The notes below the pieces were generated by a model. It searched no databases and was not told where the DNA came from. It saw nothing but the letters and a program-made list of their open reading frames with translations. A program made the translations under genes and the position numbers. From Spirochaetaceae bacterium (lineage in GTDB: Bacteria; Spirochaetota; Spirochaetia; UBA9216), in the NCBI GenBank assembly GCA_028527945.1, contig JAQQAK010000251.1:1-12254 (forward strand): 12,254 nt of DNA. Direction: 5' to 3'. This document shows, piece after piece, positions 1-5,614 of the stretch (positions within the stretch are counted from its first letter, which is position 1; every line of letters starts with the position of its first letter).

Positions 1-5
1 TGCGG

Positions 6-21
6 CCAGTAAAATAAAATG
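6..21 (+). repeat. Left terminal inverted repeat of the IS30-family element
   Basis: CCAGTAAAATAAAATG matches the reverse complement of 1234-1249 (CCTGTAAAGTAAAATG) with two mismatches. The inner 13 bases (9-21 against 1234-1246) have one mismatch. It lies 79 bp before the transposase start, as expected for a terminal repeat. Confidence 0.65.
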
Positions 22-100
22 CACGCCAAAAAGTAAAAAGAAAGCCCCATGGCAAAATGTTATAATAAGTCTGCAAAAACGAAAAAATAACAGGAATACC

Positions 101-1222
101 ATGGGACGAAATAAACTTATCATAGAAAAGGCATGTAAGAATACACATTTTACTTGGTATGAGAGATTGAGATTGCAATATTATCATAATGGAACAAATG
201 GTTATCCTAAAACAACAAGCCCACTGCTATTAGGAAAGCTCTTTAATAAACATGAACAAACTATCTGTAGAGAGCTTAAAAGGGGGATGGTTGAGCATGT
301 AGATACAAATTTACGTTCTACAATGTGTTACAATGCTGAATATGCTCAAAATGATGCTAATTCAAAACATTCAGCAAAAGGACCTGATTTAAAATTAGGA
401 ACAGATTGGGCGTTGGCAAATGCGTGTTCCACGCTCATAAAAAAACAAAATTATAGCCCATACGCAGTGTTGGAGCATTTTAAGAAGTATGGATGGCCCA
501 GTGCGACAAGAATTTGTGAAAAAACGCTGTATAACTACATAGAAAGTGGCTATATACCAGATATTACAGAAAACGACCTTTTATATGCGGGTAATAGAAA
601 AAAACTTAAATCTGAGCCCCAAAAGCATTCCAGAAAGCTAAATGCTCAAAAAAGCATAGATAATCGTCCAAAAGAAGCAAATGAGCGCTCTGAACCAGGG
701 CATTGGGAGATGGATACTGTCTATGGCGCAAAAAATACATCACCTAATTGTCTATTAACATTAACAGAAAGACAAAATAGAACTGAAATAATTCTTGGTC
801 TCCCAGATAGAACAGCAAAATCAGTTCTTGAAGCATTAGATTCTCTTGAAAAGAGTATGGGAACGGCTGATTTTAAGAGATTATTTCTAACAATAACGCC
901 GGATAATGGTTCAGAGTTTGCGGACGCTACAGGTCTTGAAACATCAATAAATAATCATTTAAAACGCACAACGGTGTATTATGCGCATCCGTACTGTTCT
1001 TCAGAGCGTGGAACCAATGAAAACCACAATGGAATGATAAGACGCTTTATTCCTAAAGGTACTGATTTAGGAAAAGTAAATCATTCTGAGATTCGTAGAA
1101 TCCAGAACTGGATGAATAATTATCCAAGAAAAATACTTGGAGGAAACACTCCTCTCGAATCATTAAAAAAGCAAATGGGTGCTGGATTTAAAATCCCGTC
1201 ATTTCTGGATGTCGCTGCATGA
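101..1222 (+). CDS. IS30-family transposase
   Basis: A 373-residue DDE recombinase that would cut and join the ends of its own element. The N-terminal third holds a helix-turn-helix-like segment (about residues 42-62, LGKLFNKHEQTICRELKRG), typical of IS30 recognition of the inverted repeats. The RNase H-fold catalytic core shows D205 (GHWEMDTVYG), D268 (TPDNGSEF) and E307 (RGTNENHNG), followed by the family hallmark IRRFIPKGTDL. There are 38 residues between the second D and the E, against 33 in classical IS30, because of a small insertion after the second D. The C-terminal NYPRKILGGNTPLE motif is also characteristic. ATG 101 has an AGGA ribosome site at 92-95. The gene looks complete and undamaged. 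Confidence 0.95.
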   Translation: MGRNKLIIEKACKNTHFTWYERLRLQYYHNGTNGYPKTTSPLLLGKLFNKHEQTICRELKRGMVEHVDTNLRSTMCYNAEYAQNDANSKHSAKGPDLKLGTDWALANACSTLIKKQNYSPYAVLEHFKKYGWPSATRICEKTLYNYIESGYIPDITENDLLYAGNRKKLKSEPQKHSRKLNAQKSIDNRPKEANERSEPGHWEMDTVYGAKNTSPNCLLTLTERQNRTEIILGLPDRTAKSVLEALDSLEKSMGTADFKRLFLTITPDNGSEFADATGLETSINNHLKRTTVYYAHPYCSSERGTNENHNGMIRRFIPKGTDLGKVNHSEIRRIQNWMNNYPRKILGGNTPLESLKKQMGAGFKIPSFLDVAA

Positions 1223-1233
1223 GAAAAAACAAT

Positions 1234-1249
1234 CATTTTACTTTACAGG
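1234..1249 (-). repeat. Right terminal inverted repeat of the IS30-family element
   Basis: This is the inverted partner of 6-21, starting 11 bp after the transposase stop codon. The match stops at both edges, so the tip of the element is placed here only to within a few bases. Confidence 0.65.
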
Positions 1250-1280
1250 GAACCATATAAATTAAGGTGTTTCAAATATC

Positions 1281-1309
1281 TTGCAAGAAGCTTATTCTCT
1301 CTATATAAT
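1281..1309 (+). promoter_or_regulatory. Sigma-70-type promoter for the permease gene
   Basis: TTGCAA (1281-1286), a 17-bp spacer and a perfect TATAAT (1304-1309). It lies about 30 bp outside the IS right end, so it belongs to the flanking DNA rather than the element. Transcription would start near 1316, giving a leader of about 108 nt before the permease start that contains the small ORF at 1347. Confidence 0.6.
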
Positions 1310-1346
1310 TCTTTTGAACTTTTCAAATACTTTTTCAGGAGTAGAT

Positions 1347-1439
1347 ATGGCATATTTAAGAAGGCCCATTGCTAATAAATGTCATCTTTATCCTGATAAT
1401 TTTAAAAAATACGGAATAATGTTTTGCATATATTATTAA
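1347..1439 (+). CDS. Possible 30-residue leader peptide upstream of the permease
   Basis: A short ORF beginning MAYLRRPIANK and ending KKYGIMFCIYY. It has a better ribosome site (CAGGAG at 1336-1341, 5 nt before ATG) than the permease gene. Its last 16 bases overlap the permease start at 1424, which would allow translational coupling. The peptide resembles nothing I recognise. Alternatively, it could be the original N-terminus of the permease, split off by a one-base frame change near 1421. Coding status is uncertain. Confidence 0.35.
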   Translation: MAYLRRPIANKCHLYPDNFKKYGIMFCIYY

Positions 1440-2221
1440 CATTTGTTATAGGACTTCTTGCCGGAAATATTACCGGAATTATTGGCGCAAGCGGGGTTAT
1501 GGTTGTTGTTCCAGCCTTCATTCTGTTGGGGTATACTCCGGCCGCATCTATAGGCGCAAGTTTGTTTATAGATACAATTGCATCTTTAATAGTTGCCATA
1601 ACTTATTATCAGCATAAAAATCTTGTAATTAAAGATGGTTTTTGGATTGCTATAGGCTCAGTTGTCGGCGCACAAGCTGGAAGTTATTATTCAATGTCTA
1701 TACCTACAACAGGTTTAAGTACTTCTTTTAGTGTCTTTTTATTAATTTCCGCAATTATGCTCTGGGTAAATGGAAAAAAGGGCTATTTGTCTGATAATTC
1801 AGTTTTTATAAAAAATAAAGCAGTTACATCTTTTCTTTCTCGTATAAGAAAATTTTCAAGACTGTCCGGGCTTATTCTTGGACTTATAGTAGGAATAATC
1901 AGTGGTTTTTTTGGTGCCGGCGGTGGAATAATGATTCTTATTATTCTCATCTTTGTTATGGGTTTTAGCTTGCATGAGGGAATTGGCACATCAACTCTTA
2001 TAATGGCTTTTACTGCGGCATCTGGAACAATAGGGCATCTTGTTACTGATGCTTTGCCGCTTAAGATTGCAATATTTGGTACTATTGGAACTGTTATTGG
2101 AAGCAGGTTATCTGCTACATATGCTAATAAAATAAACGAAAATGTTTTATGTAAGGTCGCTGCTGTTCTATTTGCTTCTCTTGGAATTTTTCTTTTCATA
2201 GTCGGAAAGCAATCGAACTGA
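1424..2221 (+). CDS. TauE/SafE-family membrane permease (sulfite/organosulfur-type exporter family)
   Basis: A 265-residue, highly hydrophobic protein of the TauE/SafE family (PF01925 type). Members move sulfite, sulfoacetate and similar anions across the inner membrane, but the substrate here cannot be read from sequence. The family's internal duplication is visible: a first glycine-rich half (about residues 10-90, GLLAGNITGIIGASG) and a second (about 150-220, GLIVGIISGFFGAGGG), separated by a polar segment around residues 112-145. About eight membrane helices are expected. The start is a TTG at 1424, since a stop at 1403-1405 closes the frame upstream and no ATG or GTG precedes it. GGA at 1413-1415 is a weak ribosome site. 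Coupling to the small ORF at 1347 may assist initiation. Confidence 0.88.
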   Translation: MHILLTFVIGLLAGNITGIIGASGVMVVVPAFILLGYTPAASIGASLFIDTIASLIVAITYYQHKNLVIKDGFWIAIGSVVGAQAGSYYSMSIPTTGLSTSFSVFLLISAIMLWVNGKKGYLSDNSVFIKNKAVTSFLSRIRKFSRLSGLILGLIVGIISGFFGAGGGIMILIILIFVMGFSLHEGIGTSTLIMAFTAASGTIGHLVTDALPLKIAIFGTIGTVIGSRLSATYANKINENVLCKVAAVLFASLGIFLFIVGKQSN

Positions 2222-2271
2222 CAATCACTTTTTGTAATGGTTTTTGTTACTTTTTAGTAATAGACTCATAA

Positions 2272-2300
2272 TTGACAATGAGTAAATGCTTTCATAGAAT
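2272..2300 (+). promoter_or_regulatory. Near-consensus sigma-70-type promoter
   Basis: A consensus TTGACA (2272-2277), exactly 17 bp of spacer and TAGAAT (2295-2300). The predicted transcript would begin near 2307, giving a short leader of about 20 nt before the ATG at 2327. The next gene therefore has its own transcript, independent of the permease. Confidence 0.7.
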
Positions 2301-2326
2301 TAAGAGTAAAATGAATGGAGGAATGA

Positions 2327-2740
2327 ATGAAGAAAAAATCTAAATCTAAATCAATATCTTTACTTGGTATCAGTCTTGCAATTTTATTTGTAACTGTTGG
2401 TCTTGCCGGAATTACACACTACAATTCTGATGGAGCAGAGTTCATGCGTAATGTTAATTCTGCTTTTGGCAGAAATAATGATATTATGCCTATTGTTATG
2501 TCAGTTATTGAAGTTGCCGCTGGAATAGTAATTGTTCTAAATGTTTTCAGTCTTATTTCTGGTAAGGTAATGGATGTAATGATGCTTGTTATCCTTGTCT
2601 ACTGGATTTTTAAGATTGTTCTTGCGTTCTTTGTTAATGATTTTATTGAACCGGACGTTCTTACATGGCTTGGGCAATTGGCTCCAAATCTTGTTGTTTT
2701 AGCAGCATTATGGACGGCCTTTAAAGGTAAAATAGTATAA
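2327..2740 (+). CDS. Small four-helix membrane protein of unknown function
   Basis: A 137-residue protein with a very basic N-terminus (MKKKSKSKS). Four hydrophobic segments follow at about residues 10-29, 54-77, 80-102 and 113-132, with a polar extracytoplasmic-type loop (about 30-52) between the first two. Length and topology recall DoxX-like or other small four-helix membrane families, but no diagnostic motif is visible, so no function is proposed. ATG 2327 has a strong GGAGG site (2317-2321) 5 nt upstream. An ATG at 2323 lies in another frame. The near-consensus promoter in front and the strong terminator behind make this a monocistronic and probably well-expressed gene. Confidence 0.8.
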   Translation: MKKKSKSKSISLLGISLAILFVTVGLAGITHYNSDGAEFMRNVNSAFGRNNDIMPIVMSVIEVAAGIVIVLNVFSLISGKVMDVMMLVILVYWIFKIVLAFFVNDFIEPDVLTWLGQLAPNLVVLAALWTAFKGKIV

Positions 2741-2760
2741 AAATATTTTTAGCATATATC

Positions 2761-2795
2761 AAAACCGGCGATGTTGTTGATACGCCGGTTTTTTT
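2761..2795 (+). terminator. Intrinsic terminator after the small membrane protein gene
   Basis: The perfect arms ACCGGCG (2764-2770) and CGCCGGT (2783-2789) enclose a 12-nt loop and are followed by a run of Ts to 2795. Flanking A and T runs lengthen the stem and give a T-rich tail on the other strand too. It could therefore also act as a backup for the minus-strand gene arriving from the right. Confidence 0.88.
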
Positions 2796-2859
2796 GCATC
2801 AAATATTAAAAATAAAAAAACTTCATAATCGGAGTTTTTTTCGAAGTTTCACAATCAAA

Positions 2860-2895
2860 GCCTCTTTAAAACCCAACCGGGGTTTTAAAAGAGGC
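2860..2895 (-). terminator. Terminator hairpin overlapping the 3' end of the minus-strand gene
   Basis: A long inverted repeat: GCCTCTTTAAAACCC (2860-2874) pairs with GGGGTTTTAAAAGAGGC (2879-2895) with a one-base bulge and a tight loop. The stop codon of the minus-strand gene (2885-2887) lies inside the right arm. The T run after the stem on the minus strand is short and interrupted. Together with the hairpin at 2761-2795 it separates two convergent transcripts. Confidence 0.6.
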
Positions 2896-3541
2896 TCAAT
2901 TGATATAAAGTTTTTTCTATTTTTTGTTTGTATTCTTCAATTTTTAACAGTGACTTTTGTTTTGCTTTATTTAATTCATCTTGTGGTAAGTTCTTCCATA
3001 TAATGGGGCTTTTCAGTCCGTCCCATATTCTAATTTCGTCTATTCCAAGTTCTTTTAAACTGTTTGTTGTAGGATTAATTTGAGACAAATCATAGTCATT
3101 TATTTCCGGATATCTAAAATCAGGAGAATAAACTTCAGCTACCAAGCCATAGATTACCGGAGCTGTTTTAGCTGATTTTGCGTAAAATTCTGTAAGCCGT
3201 ACTTTTGCTGAATTTTGTTCTGTTAGAAAGTCCTTTTTTAATGATGCAGCCAAAGGTTGAATAAAAACTCCAACAACATTTTTTCTAACTTCAAATCCAT
3301 ACTTCCTAAAGGTTTTTCCCATTAGATTACCATTTTTGATGGCCTGATCTATTTTTTTTATTTCTGAATTCCATTCAAAATCAAAAAAAGTAACAGCAAA
3401 TGTTCTTGAAATATTTTTATTATCTACTAAATGAACTGTTCTAGTTTTTGATGTGTGATTTATCACGTTAACCTGAATAGTTCCATATTTATTTTCTAAG
3501 ATATCAGTATGTAATTTTCTGGTTGTAGGGTAGTGTTCCAT
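2885..3541 (-). CDS. Protein of unknown function, 218 residues
   Basis: I do not recognise this family. The protein is soluble-looking, with no signal peptide, membrane helix or cysteine. Strand-like segments dominate residues 20-140 (for example VHLVDNKNISRTFAVTFF, MGKTFRKYGFEVRKNVVGVF, VRLTEFYAKSAKTAPVIYGL). A Lys/Glu-rich, helix-forming C-terminus (about 180-215) follows. The order of strands around VRLTEFYAKS faintly recalls chorismate-lyase/UTRA-like folds, but no catalytic residues support this. The ATG at 3541 lacks a convincing ribosome site. The small membrane protein gene at 3625-3795 lies 83 bp upstream on the same strand and may share its transcript. The frame is long and even in composition, so I believe the gene is real. 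Confidence 0.7.
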   Translation of the reverse strand: MEHYPTTRKLHTDILENKYGTIQVNVINHTSKTRTVHLVDNKNISRTFAVTFFDFEWNSEIKKIDQAIKNGNLMGKTFRKYGFEVRKNVVGVFIQPLAASLKKDFLTEQNSAKVRLTEFYAKSAKTAPVIYGLVAEVYSPDFRYPEINDYDLSQINPTTNSLKELGIDEIRIWDGLKSPIIWKNLPQDELNKAKQKSLLKIEEYKQKIEKTLYQLSLF

Positions 3542-3624
3542 TATTGTAATTTATCATATTTTCTTATAAGCCGAACACCTTGTTTTGTACTGATAATATT
3601 TTATAAAAGTATTTAAAAAAATGG

Positions 3625-3795
3625 CTATTTTTTTCTTGAAACAATAACTGCCGCAAAAAGAAAACCAGCGGCAACTGCTGTTAATGCAACAACAATAGGC
3701 TCAGGTATAGGTGCTATATATGTGTTAAAGATAATTGTTCCCGCACATATTACAAGAGTAGGGATAAGTAATGTCATACGTAGTTTACTGTTCAT
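3625..3795 (-). CDS. Small two-helix membrane protein, 56 residues
   Basis: Read on the minus strand from ATG (3793-3795) to TAG (3625-3627), this gives a protein starting MNSKLRMTLLIPTLVICAG. It has two hydrophobic segments (about residues 8-28 and 34-52) joined by a proline-rich turn (IAPIPEPI) and a basic tail (SRKK). This is the layout of a real helical-hairpin membrane protein rather than a chance frame. No clear ribosome site precedes it, which lowers confidence. It lies just upstream of, and on the same strand as, the 218-residue unknown gene, and is divergent from the first response regulator. No family is recognised. Confidence 0.55.
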   Translation of the reverse strand: MNSKLRMTLLIPTLVICAGTIIFNTYIAPIPEPIVVALTAVAAGFLFAAVIVSRKK

Positions 3796-3850
3796 AGTTT
3801 ATTTTAATATTTAAATATCTAATTCTTCAAGAGTAAAATATAACTTTGAG

Positions 3851-3878
3851 TTGAATCCGGGATTTAAATCCATAAAAT
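3851..3878 (+). promoter_or_regulatory. Candidate promoter with a palindrome in its spacer, upstream of the first response regulator
   Basis: TTGAAT (3851-3856), a 16-bp spacer and TAAAAT (3873-3878) form a reasonable sigma-70-type promoter, with a leader of about 65 nt. The spacer contains the perfect 12-bp palindrome GGATTTAAATCC (3860-3871), placed where a bound repressor would block polymerase. A 12-bp palindrome occurs a few times by chance in a window this size, so only its position makes it notable. Confidence 0.35.
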
Positions 3879-3950
3879 TAATATTAAGTAAGTTAAATGA
3901 ACTTTTACAAGTTTGCAGTTTTTATAAAATTTTAAAAAAGGAAGTTATAA

Positions 3951-5510
3951 ATGTCTGAATATGTCAGGAACGAAAAATTTGTTTTTAAGGATAAAAAAAT
4001 ACAAACTATAGAAGTTAATAATGTTTCAACTCCCTGGAAAGTTTTAGTCGTAGACGATGAGGAAAGTGTTCATGCTTTAACAAGAATGGTTTTAGCAAAT
4101 TATATTTATAACGGGAAGGGAGTAAAAATGTTTAGCGCTTATTCTGGCTCTGAGGCTATAGATATTCTTGAAAGAGAAACTGATATAGCCTTAATTCTTT
4201 TGGATGTAGTAATGGAAACTGATGATGCCGGTCTTTTATGTGCTCAGCGAATAAGGCAAACATTAAAAAATAACAGTGTCAGAATTGTCTTGCGGACAGG
4301 CCAGCCAGGGCAGGCTCCTGAGGCTGATGTAATTATCAAATATGAGATAAATGATTATAAAGAAAAAAGTGAGCTGACAATTCAAAAGTTATTTACAACT
4401 GTCACAACATCTTTAAGAGATTTTAGCCGTATAGATTCTATTGCGAAAAGTAAGAAAGGTCTGGAAAATATTTTTAATATATCTACATCTCTTCTTCAGC
4501 TTAATTCCTTTGGCAATTTTGCTTCTGAGGTTTTACAGAAGGTTGTATCTGTTTTAGATTTTGATGACTGTTTTTCTTGTTCCAATTCTTCCAGTTTGTG
4601 GGCCATGCAGATTTTTTCAGGAGGTAAGTTTTTTATAAAAGCTGCTTCTGGAGTTTTTTTAGGTTTGGAAGATAAGGAATTAAAAAAATCTGTTTCAGAA
4701 GAAGTTTATACAAGAGTCTTAAAAGCTTTGGATTCTGGAAAAAGTTGTTTTTATAAAAACTCTTATGTTGGTTATTACCAAACTCAAAAAGGTGAACGTA
4801 ATATTCTGTATCTGGAATGGGAGAGGGAGTTGACTACTACAGATAAAGAATTAATTTCTATTTTAAGTATAAACTTGTCAGCCGCTTATGAAAATCTTTC
4901 AATGAGTAACGAGCTTTCTTTGACTCAGCGTGAGGTAATTTATACATTTTCAGAAGTCGTAGAAGGGAGGTCTCTTGAAACAAGAACGCACATACGACGT
5001 GTTACTGAAAATGCATGTATTCTTGCTGAAAATATAGGATTAAGTGAAAATAATATTGAAAAACTCAGACTTGCAGTTCCTATGCATGATATTGGAAAGG
5101 TTAGTACTCCCGATTATATTTTAAAAAAGCCTGGAAAACTTACAGACGACGAATACGAGATAATGAAGCAGCACACGACTGTTGGTTACAACATTTTTCA
5201 GAAATCTTCTTTAGAAACAATGATTGATGCTGGAGTGGTCGCTTATCAACACCATGAAAAATGGGATGGGACTGGTTATCCGCAAGGTCTTGCAGGTGAA
5301 GATATTCATATTTTTGCTCGCATTACTGCTCTTGTTGATGTTTTTGATGCTTTAACAAGTGAGCGCTGCTACAAAAAAGCCTGGTCATCAGAAGACGCAC
5401 TAAAATTGATAAAAAATGAAAGCGGTAAACATTTTGATCCATATTTAGTTGAAGTATTTGTTAAGAATTTTGATGAACACAAAAAGCATATTGAAGGAGT
5501 TGATTGTTAA
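3951..5510 (+). CDS. REC-DUF3369-HD-GYP response regulator (predicted c-di-GMP phosphodiesterase), copy 1
   Basis: A 519-residue cytoplasmic response regulator predicted to hydrolyse cyclic-di-GMP when phosphorylated. The receiver (about 30-150) has the acidic pair D35/D36, phosphoacceptor D85 (LILLDVVMETDDAG), T116 (LRTGQPG) and K137/K139 in NDYKEK. These signatures are typical of receivers followed by DUF3369, a possible sensory linker, here about 155-325. The HD-GYP domain (about 330-510) is complete: E343 and H347, H379-D380 (MHDIGK), H408, H434-H435 with the GYP motif (HHEKWDGTGYP), and D464. The glutamate four residues before H347 matches the extra metal ligand reported for trinuclear HD-GYP enzymes. 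AAGGAAG (3938-3944) precedes ATG by 6 nt. It is paralogous to the gene at 10056; the kinase genes start 101 bp downstream and probably act on it. Confidence 0.95.
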   Translation: MSEYVRNEKFVFKDKKIQTIEVNNVSTPWKVLVVDDEESVHALTRMVLANYIYNGKGVKMFSAYSGSEAIDILERETDIALILLDVVMETDDAGLLCAQRIRQTLKNNSVRIVLRTGQPGQAPEADVIIKYEINDYKEKSELTIQKLFTTVTTSLRDFSRIDSIAKSKKGLENIFNISTSLLQLNSFGNFASEVLQKVVSVLDFDDCFSCSNSSSLWAMQIFSGGKFFIKAASGVFLGLEDKELKKSVSEEVYTRVLKALDSGKSCFYKNSYVGYYQTQKGERNILYLEWERELTTTDKELISILSINLSAAYENLSMSNELSLTQREVIYTFSEVVEGRSLETRTHIRRVTENACILAENIGLSENNIEKLRLAVPMHDIGKVSTPDYILKKPGKLTDDEYEIMKQHTTVGYNIFQKSSLETMIDAGVVAYQHHEKWDGTGYPQGLAGEDIHIFARITALVDVFDALTSERCYKKAWSSEDALKLIKNESGKHFDPYLVEVFVKNFDEHKKHIEGVDC

Positions 5511-5608
5511 AAAAATAACAATAATAAAGTTTTTAGAGTCTTATATCAAACATCAAAGGTTCTGAAAGCGGCTCATTTGTTTTGTAATTTTTTTACAACA
5601 TTATTATT

Positions 5609-5614
5609 GAGGTG
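5609..5614 (+). promoter_or_regulatory. Ribosome-site-like sequence overlapping the start of kinase 1
   Basis: GAGGTG is a good Shine-Dalgarno sequence but includes the only usable GTG start (5612-5614), leaving no normal spacing. No ATG, GTG or TTG lies at a proper distance downstream in frame (the first is TTG 5642), and a TAA at 5585-5587 closes the frame upstream. The 101-bp gap after the first regulator (5511-5611) otherwise holds only a weak TTGTAA/TTACAA inverted repeat (5582-5598). Confidence 0.4.

Larger units (their letters stand above)
6..1249 (+). mobile_element. IS30-family insertion sequence, apparently complete
   Basis: One intact IS30-type transposase fills most of the element. 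A 16-bp imperfect inverted repeat brackets it (6-21 and 1234-1249, 14 of 16 positions matching after reverse complementing one arm). A length of about 1.24 kb fits the family. The exact outer ends are uncertain: only five bases lie outside the left repeat, and no flanking target duplication can be seen. The reading frame has no stops or frameshifts, so the copy may still be mobile. Confidence 0.72.

Noticed and set aside
1783..2199. Long minus-strand frame inside the permease gene
   Set aside because: It is the antisense shadow of the hydrophobic permease codons, with no ribosome site and atypical composition.
2231..2256. GTAA/TTAC inverted repeat followed by five Ts after the permease gene
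   Set aside because: A four-base AT-rich stem is too weak to call a terminator.
2814..2849. Inverted repeats of A and T runs (AAACTTC/GAAGTTT) between the two terminators
   Set aside because: Almost entirely A/T pairing with a long loop; it probably reflects composition only.
3823..3890. Minus-strand 20-codon frame (starts MDLNPGF, ends LEELDI) upstream of the 56-residue membrane protein
   Set aside because: It is very short, has no ribosome site, and overlaps the candidate promoter and palindrome of the first regulator.
5511..5611. c-di-GMP riboswitch between the first regulator and kinase 1
   Set aside because: Looked for because of the pathway. No recognisable aptamer core or tetraloop-receptor pattern is present, and the gap is short.
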